From Diplolepis rosae (Eukaryota; Arthropoda; Insecta; Hymenoptera; Diplolepididae): 64,000 bases of DNA. Below, in pieces: positions 33,021-45,522 of this stretch (within the stretch, counting starts at the first letter, position 1; every line of letters starts with the position of its first letter). Below the pieces are notes generated by a model that did not search any database, was not told the DNA's origin, and worked only from the letters and a program-made list of their open reading frames with translations. The position numbers were made by a program, and so were the translations under genes. The stretch is from positions 7,171,001-7,235,000 of the forward strand of contig JAPYXD010000466.1 in the NCBI GenBank assembly GCA_030998225.1. Direction: 5' to 3'.

Positions 33021-34710
33021 TTATTCCCCGATATCGAGAGAATCACATTGTCCAAAAAGTTCCTCAAAGTGATGACTATTTGAAAAGGAAAGATAGTAGG
33101 AAAGTAGAAAATGTATATACAAAAGAAGAGCAGTGAATTTACTATATGATTTTAGGAATGCTAAATCATTTTTCTGCGTTGGAGTCCATGTATGAAAATC
33201 ATTCCTTTTTCTCTTTGAAACTTTCTGTAATTGAATTTTCGATAATTATTTCTTGATTCTGTATTCAAATTCAACATCGAATAAGAAAATATCGAAAAAT
33301 TCTTACTTTTGCTTTACAAAGTTCTTCGATTTCTGGAGACAGATTTTCTAAACAAATTTTTATAAAATTCTGACTAATTGATTTTTTTTTTATAAAATGG
33401 ACTCGGATTCTTACCTGAACATTGGCAGGCTGGGCTAAAATCATAGGTCGGTGAAATAGATTTCCGATCTTTTTTTACAGAAACCAATTTTCGTTTCCTG
33501 TTATTACAAATTTCTATTTCTGTCTAAAAAATAAAATTTACTTTTGAAACGTTTTTTTTCTTTTTAAGTGAAAAATAGATTATTTGATTTTTTTTAAGCC
33601 ACCTCTTTATTTTGAAAATGATTTTGGCTGACTGCGTTTTTATTTTTCTGAAATTCAACTCTAAGAGTTCTAATTTTTTCAAATCGCGCTTCAACACTTT
33701 TTGAAGTCTGTACTTAGATTTAGCAAAATTGAATAAAATTAAAATTTATGTGTGTCTGAATAATTGAAATAATTTTGAACGTTTTTTTTTATTATTACGA
33801 TGGAGGATGACCATCCAGGATCTTGACCACCCCTTAATCGCATCAAAGAAATACCTGTAAAATATTATAAATACATTATAATTATAGTTCAACATATTTT
33901 TGTTAGCCATAATAAATTTAAATTTAACTTTAATAAACTGAAAGAGCAAAGTCATATGTTTTCAAAATTGAATGTGTCTATTTATGAAATTTGTTTTGGA
34001 AAATAAATAGTAAAAATTAACCAATTTACTGTTGGACTTTGAACAAGGATCGACTTTATTTCTCGAATTCTTTCCCGCTTTCCTGAAATTCTTTACTTCT
34101 GAAAAGTTTCTTTTTTTATATCTATGAGTCAAATTCTGTAAAGTGCAGAAGAAGAGTAATAGTCACACTATCTTGAATGATAAAAGGAAATCAAAATTAA
34201 AGCTTCCCCGCACCCTTGTCTGAAATTTTTGATTCACTGCTTTTCCTGTTATTTTTGAGACTCCATAATCCTTTATAGATTCATCTTCAAAATTTTTTGC
34301 AATTTTTCCTAGTTTCTTTGAATTTACTTGGTAACAAAATTTATTTATGTTATCTTGTGGAATGCTGAAAGGTTCTTTCCTCATCAAATGTTGTTTAAAA
34401 TTATCCGCTGCATAACAAAAATTTCTATCTAAAAGAAATGAGAATAGAGAAAGGAAACTCGGCTTTTAAGGCTTACCCAATTTTGACAGAATATTTTGAT
34501 TAGAGAAGAATAATTTTCTATTAAAATATATTTTAGATTGACAAGTTTTATAATTTTTGTAACCAGATACTTGGATTTTTAAAATGAAAAATTTATTTAT
34601 TCACCTTGACTAAACGATTTGTCAAAATTATTTTGAGGTTGACAAGATCTTTTTTGACGAGGTTTACAATCCTCGCATTTTTCTTTGCCAAAATGTATGT
34701 GTAACACCAT
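33021..34710 (-). CDS. Unrecognised host gene model, five exons, about 216 residues
   Basis: Model (minus): exons 34710-34605, 34428-34238, 33523-33415, 33347-33307 and 33224-33021. The start is an ATG in the context GAAAATGG. The junction donors are CAAG|GTGAAT, GCA|GTGAAT, TCAG|GTAAGA and AAAA|GTAAGA. All phases agree and leave one frame through to a TAA. Residues are non-repetitive and protein-like, for example 'GKEKCEDCKPRQKRSCQPQ', 'FSIPQDNINKFCYQVNSKK', 'SPTYDFSPACQCSG' and 'NLSPEIEELCKAK'. There are several Cys and many Lys but no domain I recognise, no signal peptide and no membrane segment I trust. The exon 2 donor is weak: exon 2 may instead read on to a stop at 34163, giving a 123-residue two-exon product. 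The last exon may also contain a further 67-nt intron. It lies ~2.2 kb downstream of MED15 on the same strand. Confidence 0.55.
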
Positions 34711-34924
34711 TTTCAATTATTTAAGAATTATTTAAGAATTATTTAGTTTCATTTATAATAAATTTCACATTTAGAATGCAAATAAAAAATAAAATATTTC
34801 GGAGTCTATTTAAAACTTCAAAAACTAGATTGAAAAAGTCGACTGTCTTTTCTTATTGTAAAATATTTAAATTTTATGTGTTAAGTATACATATTTATGT
34901 ATATACAGTAAAGTTTAATGAAAT

Positions 34925-35945
34925 CTTCTATCATACATTCAAATTTATTTCTTGTAATTTAATATTAATACTCAAGTCAATTTTATAATATTGTAAATGT
35001 GAATTAAATTTTCTCAAAGTTACTAAATTTGTTCTTGATTTCAAATGAAAAAGGAAATTCTATTGACTTAAGGCTCTTCCAGCATTAAACAAAAATTACA
35101 TGATTAAAATAATTCATTTTCTTCCAAATACTATGAACAGGAAAACAAATCATAGACATTATTTAAACGAAGAATTTTGCATTTTAACGCTTTTATCATA
35201 TCTCACATATTTTCGTTAAGAAAAGAAAGTTTTTAATTTTTCAAATCAAAACATAAAATATTCATCCTATCTAAAAATGTCCTAATGAGAATTTGTAGAC
35301 CTCATTTAGGAAAATAATTTTCCATCTCAACGTTTTTTCATTTCTCACATATTTTGTATAAAAATGGAATTTTTGAATTTTAATGGTATTTTTTAAAATT
35401 CATACGAAAAATACACCTTTTATCAGAAATAGATTTTGAATAGTATTTTCTTAAATTATAAAGAAAAATATACATCTTATAAAAAAATATTTTGATTCAA
35501 ATTTGTAGATCTTTTTGTAGCAAACAATTTTTTATTTTAACATTTTTTTCGTAATTTGTATAATTTAACTGTAAAATGGAATTTTGATATTGACTTTCAA
35601 TTTGGTTTACTCGAAAAATGTTATTAGGATAATTAGTAGAAATTTATGAACATTATCAGAAACCAACATTGTAATTTTTGATTTAAAGAAAAAAAAAAGT
35701 TTCAAAAACACAAAAAATGCCCTTATTTTCACAATTTTGGTCGTATGTGGCTAGTTAAGGAACACGTCCTTTCTTATTGTGCCCTCAAGAGGTGTACCAA
35801 ATTTCAATCCAAGTCAATAATTCATAAAAACCGTTTTTTCTGACTCAGGTGGTCTCAAAACGTAAAGATTTGATGAAAATTCCGAGAGTAATTTTTCACA
35901 TAAAACCAATACCTTCTCATATGATGAAATTGTAAAAATACAAGC
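34925..35945 (+). repeat. Diverged third copy of the X/Y transposon interior
   Basis: This matches, with clear divergence, the segments of copy X around 53830-53950 and 54575-55400. Shared strings include TTCTCAAAG, TGATTAAAATAAT(T)CATTTTCTTCC, AATGAGAATTTGTAGAC and CTCAAAACGTAAAGATTTGA. It lacks element E at the place where X and Y each carry one. It also has several degenerate ~140-bp units. No ends of the parent transposon are seen, so it is a fragment. Confidence 0.75.
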
Positions 35946-35959
35946 ATCAAAATATGCTT

Positions 35960-36070
35960 TAAACAGTAAAATCTCTCGACCGGAAATCGAAAGACCTGGG
36001 CTCGAATCCCAGCTCAATCAAAAGCGTCTTTTACCACAGAAAGATTTTCAAAATTCTTTAAAAATTAATT
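35960..36070 (+). mobile_element. tRNA-derived SINE copy 2
   Basis: The B box GGGCTCGAATCCC (35998-36010) sits in a CTGGG...CCCAG stem. It is followed by AAAAGCGTC, a T-rich run, CCACAGAAAGATTTTCAAA and TTCTTTAAA. The tail is shared with the copies at 14140-14240 and 43400-43505. The A-box half is poorly conserved. Confidence 0.65.
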
Positions 36071-36875
36071 TACTTCGTTTAATTAAATTGGTTTCCACTC
36101 ACTTCTTAAGTGTTTAAATTAGAGTAATTGGAATAAACTTAAAGTTTTATTTTTTGAAAAATATTGATAAGTTATGGATGACTGAAAATCGTAAAAAAAT
36201 AAGAGCCTAAAGTTGTTTTATTTTAATAAGAAATTTATTATATCTTCGAATAATTATATATAATTGTTAAAATATTGAAGATAAATATGTGCTTAATATT
36301 TATGTGATTACAGCATAAAAGTACCAATTATAAAATAATATTACGATATATCTCTTCTATTATGAAAAAACTATATCAAATTTACCAACATTAAATTTTC
36401 TCTTAGATATGTACGCTTCTGCCAAGAGTATAATGCAGCAAAACGACTTACTCAATTGAAAATTACAGTAATTCAACCACTAAATGGTTTTTATAATCAC
36501 TTAAGATTGTCTGCCAATATTAAAATAAATATGTCATAAATACAAATTTTGGTAAATTCAAAGCATCAAATTTGAACGCATAAGTTCTCTCGAAAATAAT
36601 CAAATACCATCTAATTTCCATAATGAGAATACAACAATTATATTTAAATTCCATTTAATTCAAAGCAAAGTATGTTTAATTTTTCTCTTACCAATATCAA
36701 AAACTAAAATATGAGCGTTATCAAATTAAAATCTTAAATGATATTTTATTGTTTTAACATTCCAAATTAAATGTACATTATAATATAGAAGTTTGGATAA
36801 AGTAAATTCCAGTCTTTGATTCCCATTACAGGAAAATTGTATCACAAAAAAAAAAACACCGAAAACTGCGATTTT
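36071..36875. other. AT-rich 3' flank of MED15
   Basis: No coding frames. Contains the likely MED15 polyadenylation signal near 36745-36750. Confidence 0.55.
36745..36750 (-). terminator. Likely MED15 polyadenylation signal
   Basis: AATAAA on the minus strand, ~125 nt downstream of the MED15 stop codon. It is a consensus hexamer at a plausible distance. AT-rich sequence makes chance matches common. Confidence 0.45.
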
Positions 36876-39800
36876 TTATATTCCCATTAAAACTCCAGTA
36901 GTGTTTGGGGTTTTAGAAGACGGAGCACTAGCCTGACGAACACTCATTTCCCAGGTATCCAGTAACTGCGAGACAGAAAATTGCTTAGGCAGTTTTGAAA
37001 TTCGAGCACTTAGCGCTTCTTTTACTCCACTTAGAAAAGTTGTAGTATATTCGTGAGGTGCCATAACGCATCTGGGAGGCGTCAAAGGATAATCCGCTGG
37101 AACTGTCACCGAAACTGGAGGTACACAGGGAAGGTGTCGATCATCTAACCAGCAAATCAACTGGATGCAAAGCGATCCACTTTGTTGCGCTGGATCCAAA
37201 CTCACCTGTAATCATAATAAATTTTCTATACAATGCATTTTGTTTGGAGCAATGGCAATTTCAAAAATCACCTTAAATTCTAAGAAATTAGATATTCAAC
37301 CAAAAATATGTTGCATTATCACTTATCAAAAGAAATTACAATCGATTAGATTTGTTTGAATCTACTTGAGCCAACTGACACAATCACATTATATGTAGAT
37401 GAAAATATCATGTTACAATATTGAAATTTTATTTTGAAAAATTGCAATAAATAGTTTAAATTATGCGGTTTTTGAATTGCTAATGATCTAAAATTTAAAT
37501 ATATTGAAACTGTAATGTATATTTACATCTTGTTCAAATCGAACAATTTTTTAGTTTAATTTTTTTTGCTGTTAGTGATATTTCAGATTTTAATTCTTTA
37601 TGATTGAATATTTAAAAATTTCAATTCCCCTTTGAATTGGAAATTTTAAAAAACCATTTTACTTAATTTCTGATTGTAAAAATTAAATTTTTTTGTTGCA
37701 ATTGAGGAAATGTTTAGAATTGCGATATAATTCGAGTTATACCGATTTTCCGAATATTGCATAAAATTAATCTACATTTTTAAATATGTATATTATATAT
37801 AAATTATATGCGGGGTGTGGGGTAAATTTTTGAAGTGTCGTTTATTCCCTTCGAAAATAAAGTTTTTAATACAGATATTTTCTTAGTACGATTTATGATG
37901 TCTCAAGATGAAAAACTCACATTCTATATTTAAGTAAATTCCATTTTTAATTTTTGAGCTTGTGTTTTAACTATTTACAGTTTTTTCTTTAACGAAATGG
38001 ATTATCATATTCAAATAGTTTAAACTTTACTCATATTATCCAATACGGTTCTTCAGGCAATGTGGAAATAGTAATATAAAACTATTTGTTTTTTAGTCAA
38101 CGTTTCAGAATTATTATTTGAAAACCTTCATGGCCATGGATAACCCAAATATTCCAACCTTACCGGCATTTCAGTTCCTGTATCTCCATTCCCATGCAAA
38201 ATGAAATATCGAGTTGAAAATTTGTGAAATTTTTTTAAGTGCACTAAGATAGGCGTGTAGGCAATGTGTTGGAATGCCGGTAAAGTAGAAGTATTTTAGA
38301 GTTTCATGGCCTTAAAATCCTTTTTATTTATTGTATATAAATATTCGCAAAGAACTTTAGACATACTTTGAATCTTTGGTCAAGTCTCGCAATTTCTCCT
38401 TGTAAGACATCAGGAATTTCACTTGCTGATTCTTCAATTTTCTGCCGTTTCAATGGTGGTGGCAGGTTCCTGATAAATGAAAAGCATAGTCTTGTTATTT
38501 CAATCAATCTTGTTCAAAATATTAAATTCAGTTATAGCTATCGATCGAAATCTATTTTTTAAAAACATTTCGAGCCTTTACTTGATTTCTGGACCGAAAA
38601 ATGCTTCAAGACAGGGACCAAAGGTTCTTTGAAGAGTGTGATTGGCGACTGGACTTTGCAAATGTGTGCTCACTGCTTCAAGAAGTGGGCTGAAGAAGTG
38701 TTGTTCTTTTAAAGTTGCAAGCACGGGTCCAACGCTGCCATCACCTCTTTTTGAAAAATCCATCTTTTCCAAAACAATTTCACATTTTTGTAATGTCTCC
38801 AAAGGCATTCTCTTTGAAGGACTAGATAAAATCTCGAGTAGTTTTTTCATTTTCGCAGTTTTGTCAGCGTCTGTCGCAATTCAAGTAAAAATTGCTCACA
38901 TAAGCAGTGTATATACATAAACTGATAAAGAAACCACGCAAAGTGAAAAATTAAAATTTCTATAAAACTTTGTAGGAATGTAGAGCGTAAAATCTCAAAA
39001 ACGTGATAAAAATAAAAAATTTTGCGAGAAAGTCCTCATATTTAATTTTTAATTACTTATAACGCCATTTTTTAGTTAAAGTGATTATGGCACCAGATCC
39101 AGATAACTAGAGTGACCTAGTGACAGGTTGCCCTAGATGTCAGTGATCATAAACATTAATTTAGTGAACAATTCTGCAGCTACTTTTGAAATGAAGCAAT
39201 ATAAACATTTACAATGTGGAAGAAGTTTACTTATTTATAGTTACCAATATGAAAATAATTCCTGGCTTTACATTCTAATTATATAATTAAAACGTATGTA
39301 ACAGCAATCAAAAAATTTGACATATCCTGTTATTTTTACTAAATATTTGTAATATGAGATATACGACACACTAAAAAGTATTTTAATGTTTTTCGTTTTT
39401 GGTTTCCGAGTTATAATAATTTATAAAAAATACTAAAATTTCATCTCAATCTTTAAATAAAAGTTTGTCTATATTCATGTCTGAAAATTTCTGAAAATTT
39501 CCGAAAACTACGGAAGCTAGTTTAGAGATTGTTAATATAAAACATGTACTGTACGTATAACAGAGTTTAGTTTAGATAACCATAACATCGGCTGAGCTAC
39601 GAGTTGACCACCCATGTATTTGAAACATCTTTTAGACTTGTGATAAAGAGTGTGTGTTGCGAAAACGTCAAGACGAGTAAGATAAAAAGACGCAGGCAGA
39701 GTCGCAAAAGATTGTAACACTCATTTTTTTTCAATTACCTGGATTTATCTGAAATCGTTTCTTTTTGATCGCTTTAATAAATTTTGTTTCTTTACACTAA

Positions 39801-42800
39801 TTTCGAATCTCCTTATGAATTAAAATATAACACCTATTTATAAACATGAAAGCCCGTTTAACTTTGAAAAGTTATTTTCCCCATTTAAACTATCCATCAC
39901 GACAAAAGTGTATTTGCATAACTTGTTACATTCTAAATTCCCGCAAAGTTTTATAAACATTTTAATTTTCCACTTCGCAAGTTCCCTTGTAGATAAAAAG
40001 CTTGGCAAATAATTAAAAATTAGAGATCCTTACTTCCTTCGCCGTTTGATCTTGCAACCATTTTCCTCAGCGGATCGATGTATTTCATTAATCTGCGAAG
40101 CGTTTCTTTATAAACGTGATCTTCCATGGGACTTGGAGCTGCGCCCATACCAGCAGGTGTGTTCAGAGAGCTGCTAGGAGAAGCTGCCATACCTAAATTA
40201 ATAAACAGCATAAATAAATTCTCCAAGTGTGACTTATCTTCACGTTATAGTTGCTATTGTCCAAGAACACAGTCGTAATTGAATCCAAAGTAAAAATTTA
40301 ATATAGATTATACTTTTAAATAACTTACCAGCAGAGCGCTGCCCAGAAAGAACTGAAGGTTGAGACATTGGAGAGGCAACTAAAGCAGGCGAAGGTACCA
40401 TTTGATTGCTACAAATAAAATCATTGAGTTAAAAATTTAGCCTATTTTTCTGAGGAAGTTTTTGTTACCTTTGAGGAGCTCCTAGTCCTCCTGGACTTGG
40501 TACGGAAGGAGAAGGACTTTGATTCAAAAATTGATTTGGTGTAACATTTCGTGGTCCTGGAAAACCAGCGTTCATCATTTCGGGAGGCTGAAATAAGATA
40601 AGAATCATTTTAATATTATTATAAATTCTGGAAAGCCAAGGGTCTAACATTTTCAACCTTTCGCTGAACGTTATGCAATTGCTGCTGCATCTGATTTGAG
40701 CCCATTTGGCTCATCTGCTGTTGCATTCCACCTTGCATGCCTCCTCCAATCGATCCTCCCATTTGTCCAGCAACCTGATTTTGAATTTGATTCTATTGAA
40801 AGAAGAGCCATTAGATATTAATTCAGAAATCTTTAAATATGTCTTTTTTTCATATAAAATACAAACCTGCATATTTTGCTGGGACTGAACTCCTCCCATT
40901 TGACTTGCCATTTGACCCATTTGTCCAGGTCCGATTTGCACCATTTGTTGGGGCATATTTCCCTGGCTAATCTGATTGATTTGTGTAAGAATCGCGCTGT
41001 TTTGCATTCCCTGCATTTGACCCATGTGGCCCACTGCGCCTCCAGTTTGTCCAGATATCATTCCCATTCCAGCCATTTTATTTTGCATGCCTCCCATGTT
41101 CACACCTTGCCCGGGTCGTTGATTCAAACTCTGAAGAACTGAAAACCATTACCCATTAGAACATCAATAACTCAAAATTTATATACTAGACACGATTGGA
41201 AGATTTGAAGATTCATTTTCTTATTTGAAGCATGACAATGATTAAAAATTGTAAATCTTGAATATCCTAATAATGTTTTCTTAATTCGTTAGACAATTTA
41301 TAGTTGAACTTAAATTAAATTTTTTTTAAAGTTATTAAAAGTGAAGAATTTTAATAATTTTATTGAATGTTCAAAAATTCTAATTTATTTAGAAGTAAAA
41401 TATTTTTTCTTTTAAGTTCAAAAATTTATTTTAAAAGTAATGAATAAAACAATTTTTTGAGGCAAAAGTTTTTAGTAAAATGCTATGTTGAAATTTTTGA
41501 ATTTACAAAAAGAGGAATTTAGAGAGAGAAAAAATTTATTCAAGCAATATTTATATAAGTTTAAAAAATGTTCAAATTATAAGTGACAGAAAAATACGTT
41601 TAAATTATGTTTTTAAAAACGAATTAAAAAAATATTTTAAATCACAACAAATTATATCAATTTGATTAACTTTATCCAAATTTTTGTGATCTCTCTAGTG
41701 GATATTGTTTTATTTTAAACACAAAGATTGGATATTAAAAACTGGAATAACTAAAAAACCTTTAAGTTGAAAGAGTTCAACATTTAAACGTTAAAAATAA
41801 AAATCAAGAAATTTTAAATTAAAATGGTTTTATGATTTAAGAAAATAAATACTTTGAGGGTTAGAAAGTGAAAAATTGGAATATTGATTAATTTAAGAGT
41901 TTTTAAAATGCCAATCTGAATAGTTTGAAAAATGTTATGTTACAAGGCAAAGATGCTATATTTTTAGAATTAATTATATAGATATTTGGAAATTACGTTA
42001 AAGGCATGTAATTGACCTGAATTTATCCAATACTTTTCATGTTTCCTATTTTTAAATTATTAACTCAAATAAATTTTACATGGCATATAAACGTACTTTG
42101 ATCTTTCTTTTACGTCGATCTGAGTTATTAATTTAAGAATATCAAGCATGAAAAGTATTGGATAAAGTCACGTCAATGATATACCCTTAAACATTAAAAG
42201 TATGAAGAAGCTATAAATGAAAGATTTTGTCAGGCTTTTTGGTTGAACTTTCCGCTCTCTCACTTGAATTTCCACCTTGCATATTATATTTGTTTTACCA
42301 TTAGAATTTTGCTAGGGAACTTACGGTTTGTTGCCGCGTTGGTATTAGGTTGAGAAACCATCCCTTGGGAATTAGGGCCAGGGTTTGGCATTCCCATCAT
42401 CTGATTATTTCCAGTTCCTTGTCTTGCCAGATTCTGCAAAGCTCCAATTGGATCAGACATTCCTGGACCTCCACCACCCCCTGTCGGCATTCCTCCACCT
42501 TGTTTTTTCGAATCTGCAAACATTTTCAATTTTAGCAAGCTCTGCAAAAGTTTCAGAATTAAAATACTAATAATTTATATGTACTCATTTCTCTGACGTG
42601 AAGTATCAGTCTCGCAACAAAGCCCAAATATTCTTCCTATAAAGACAAAACAATTAGTGAAAATTGTAGAGGTAAAATTAATTTTTGACAACTCTAAAAT
42701 CTGAATCAGCTACTAGCAAGGCTACTAGAATTGCTAAAAAATGTGTAAAAATCTACATGCAAGATTCATTATTCTTATGTTTCTATTTTAAAAAATTAAT

Positions 42801-44012
42801 AAACAAAAAGCAACAAGAAATTAATTAGTTTTATTGTAAATACTTAAGTGTTATTGATTCATTTTTTTTTTATACTTTTGAGAATTGAAGTGTACATTAA
42901 AAATTATTATTTTCTTCCAGATATGAGAAAATAAAAAACTTGTAGGAATCAGACTTATTATGCAGATAATTATTAAAATATTATAAAATTAACGAACTTT
43001 CATAATCGTTTTAATGCTTTTTAGATCCTAAGAGTTGTTTCAAATCACGAGTCATGGAAAAAAAATTCTTTTCTCTATTTCTGGAAAACGTGTAAGTAAT
43101 TTATATTTAAAAAAAAAACACTTAATTTAAATTTGTATGTCAAATTAATTAAAACAACAACTTAATGCTACTAAATATTTTATGACAGGACTCTAATATT
43201 GTAAAGTTTACAAGCATGCTATTTTTATTTACTTAAATATTGACCTTGCTTTTTGCTTTCAAGAAAACGTGACTTTCCATATCACTACTGTTCTTTGCTG
43301 TTGGCATTCCGGATTTTTGAATAGCCTCTTCTCTATAAAAATATCATTATACAATAATTATTTTCTTCCATTTCATAGATATCTGAAATCAGGGTGCAAA
43401 TGCAGCAAAAAATGTAAAAGCTCGTGAATCAAATTCCCAGCGCAGTCGAAAGCGTCATTTTTTCCACAGAAAGATTTTCAAATTCTTTAAATATTGAATT
43501 TATTTGCATTATTTGCGATATAAGAGTTTGAAATTGTCTACGAGGACACCTGTCGACAACGTATCCTATCTGATACGCGACTAGTGATCCTCCGATAATG
43601 TAGGCAGTGACAAAAATTTCAAACTCAACTAATTAATTTGAAAATTTTAAATTCTTTAATATTAATAAAAGTACACAATCAAAAGAGAAATCTGAATTTA
43701 AAGTAAAATTCCCGAGATTTCTCAATTTCTTCATTGCCACAGGCATCCTGGAAATCATTATAATTGCGAGGAAAATATGTACCCCCTAAAAATATATTAT
43801 TTCATTTTTATAAATTCTTTTACAACATCAAATTTGTTGTCAATCACATTTTTTACTATTTATTTTTCAATTATTTTTTATACATATATTCTCAAGGCAA
43901 AAATATAGATTCTAAAAAGTTGAATTGATTCTTGTGGATTAAAATCTTACATTCTTGCAGCGATTCCTTGCCGGAACTTCGGAGTTCGCCAGGATGTATC
44001 TTCGGATGCCAT
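36876..44012 (-). CDS. MED15: Mediator complex subunit 15 (ARC105), 12 exons, complete
   Basis: MED15 is the Mediator tail subunit that links activators to RNA polymerase II in the nucleus. Coding exons (minus): 44012-43951, 43332-43245, 42636-42585, 42513-42325, 41138-40867, 40792-40658, 40587-40469, 40408-40329, 40192-40034, 38870-38582, 38469-38367, 37205-36876. All introns are GT-AG and phases agree, giving 1878 nt, about 625 residues. Exons 1-3 encode the activator-binding KIX domain ('EDTSWRTPKFRQGI', 'SSDMESHVFLKAKSK', 'EEYLGFVARLILHVREM'). Exons 4-8 are low-complexity Gly/Met/Gln/Pro-rich linkers. Exons 9-12 are the conserved MED15 C-terminus that docks in Mediator ('RRLMKYIDPLRKMV', 'PLETLQKCEIVLEKM', 'VPADYPLTPPRC', 'QFSVSQLLDTWEMSVRQA'). 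The start is the first ATG before the KIX motif. The glutamine tracts are short compared with fly or human MED15. A SINE lies in intron 1 and a small foldback in intron 4. Confidence 0.95.
42000..42188. mobile_element. Small foldback MITE in a MED15 intron
   Basis: TTAAAGGCATGTAATTGACC at the left and the complementary TATACCCTTAA region at the right pair imperfectly. Arms contain ATCCAATACTTTTCATG and CATGAAAAGTATTGGAT. TTAA at both ends may be the target duplication. Confidence 0.65.
43400..43505 (+). mobile_element. tRNA-derived SINE copy 3, in MED15 intron 1
   Basis: The degenerate B box GTGAATCAAATTCCC (43424-43438) is followed by the family tail GAAAGCGTC, T-run, CCACAGAAAGATTTTCAAA, TTCTTTAAATATT. 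Antisense to MED15. Confidence 0.6.
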
Positions 44013-44695
44013 CTTTGTTACAAAATTCTGGTATAAGAAATACCTTTTATTAGATGCTGCAGTAGATTGTTATAAATAATAAAATTCTTGAAAGTAAAGC
44101 AAATTTCCAAAAAAATCAGTACTATTCTCAATAAATAAATAAACATAAAGTCCCAAGTACTTAAATTATGAGTATTCTTTCAAAATGTTATTTACTACCC
44201 AATTAATCATTGAAAATTTGGTAAAAAGATTATAAAAAGGTCAAGTTTGTTAGTTTTTCTTATATACTGCTGCGTAAGTCTTAAGTTTGCAATGAAAGTT
44301 TGTTTACATACCTATATACATATATGCACACATAATTTTTACTAAATTTCAGTCTATTTTATAAATATATATTTTGATATAGTAAAAAAATTAATACCTG
44401 TGTATAATTTAAAAAGTAGAATGTAATTTCAGACATTAAGAAATGTTTATAATATTAATAAATAGTAAGTTCTTACCTTTTTTTTTAACTTGCCTTGTGA
44501 ATATGTTTATCCTACTTGACACAAACTTTAACGAAAATTGAATTTTTAATACAATTTAAGACAAAATTTAACTGAAATAAGCTCAAAAACTGATACTTTT
44601 ATATGGTTTTATAGTTTGTGTCTGTATACAATTCAGAGCAGCACAAAAATTAGAATGCATAGTGAAAGTGAAGAGGTTAGGTATGTATGATGCTG
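44013..44695. other. MED15 upstream region
   Basis: The 5' UTR and promoter of MED15 are presumably here. I see no clear TATA box and cannot place the transcription start. AT-rich, no frames. Confidence 0.4.
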
Positions 44696-44863
44696 CAGTG
44701 ATCCCAGAACGTGGGAGCTGGCGGCCCCCACCATAGTCCCCAACAGTTCATGGCTTCTTCCTCGCTCGACTGCCATAGGTTTGTTGAATGAGGAAGACAC
44801 AATGAGCTCGAGGCATCTATGGTGGGGGCCGCCAGCTCCCACGTTCTGGGACTGGGATCACTG
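44696..44863. mobile_element. hAT-type MITE copy 2 (168 bp), perfect TSD TGATGCTG
   Basis: Same terminal sequence and arms as 32786-32947 (CAGTGATCCCAGAACG, GGCGGCCCCCACCATAG). It is flanked by TGATGCTG at 44688-44695 and 44864-44871. It carries a 6-bp extra copy of GGGACT near its right end (CTGGGACTGGGATC). Confidence 0.95.
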
Positions 44864-44879
44864 TGATGCTGATGATGCA

Positions 44880-44990
44880 CAGGGTTGTGAGCATTGTGAG
44901 CGATGAAACGTTTCATTGAAACATTGAAATTCTCACGTGAAATTTTTCAATTTTTCACGGTTACGTTCGTTACGTTTCATAGACCTTTTC
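44880..44990 (+). mobile_element. One end of a hAT-type element (CAGGGTTGTGAGC)
   Basis: CAGGGTTGTGAGC followed by ATGAAACGTTTCATTGAAAC and a CACGTGAAA motif. The reverse complement of the same terminal sequence occurs at 63258-63360. The other end is not adjacent. Confidence 0.55.
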
Positions 44991-45522
44991 ATCTTGAATA
45001 TTTTTTGGTGCGCATGCGTCTCGAATAATTCAAGTTCCGGTGAAGATTAGGTCATTTCAGTGCAAAGTACATTACGAATTGGCAATAATATTATTTAAAA
45101 AATAATTTGATAAAGTTTAAGTAGAAAAGTGAGTAAAAAAAAAATTTATTTACAAAGTTGATATCTTAACTTCAAATTGTGTGAAAATATAATTTAAGGT
45201 TGCCATATTCTCGAACCAAAATCGAAGTCTCGTCATCAACTTCTTTATGTTACTGTCATTTTATCTTATTTCCCACATTCGTAAAAATATCTGTATTAAA
45301 TTAAAAATATATCAACTTCTTTCTTTTTAAACGATTAATTTGCACAATAAAACGAAACCAACAGGCAGTAATACGAAATAATACGTACAAATATTATTTG
45401 TTTGGAAATAATTATTTTTTTATTTGAACATTTATCTTCGAGAAAAGGCAGCGTTACATATATATACAGAGTATATTTCTTCAGAAAATTTTATAAAAAA
45501 TACTTTTTCTTTATTATAACTC
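44991..45522. other. AT-rich intergenic DNA, nothing recognisable
   Basis: No frames, no repeats with clear ends. Confidence 0.5.

Noticed and set aside
33746..33955. Possible extra exon near 33785-33858 of the unnamed gene
   Set aside because: It has an acceptor-like CAG and an open stretch, but no phase joins it to both neighbours without a stop.
39532..39720. Frame in a MED15 intron
   Set aside because: Intronic, no splice sites joining it to MED15 in phase, no recognisable motif.
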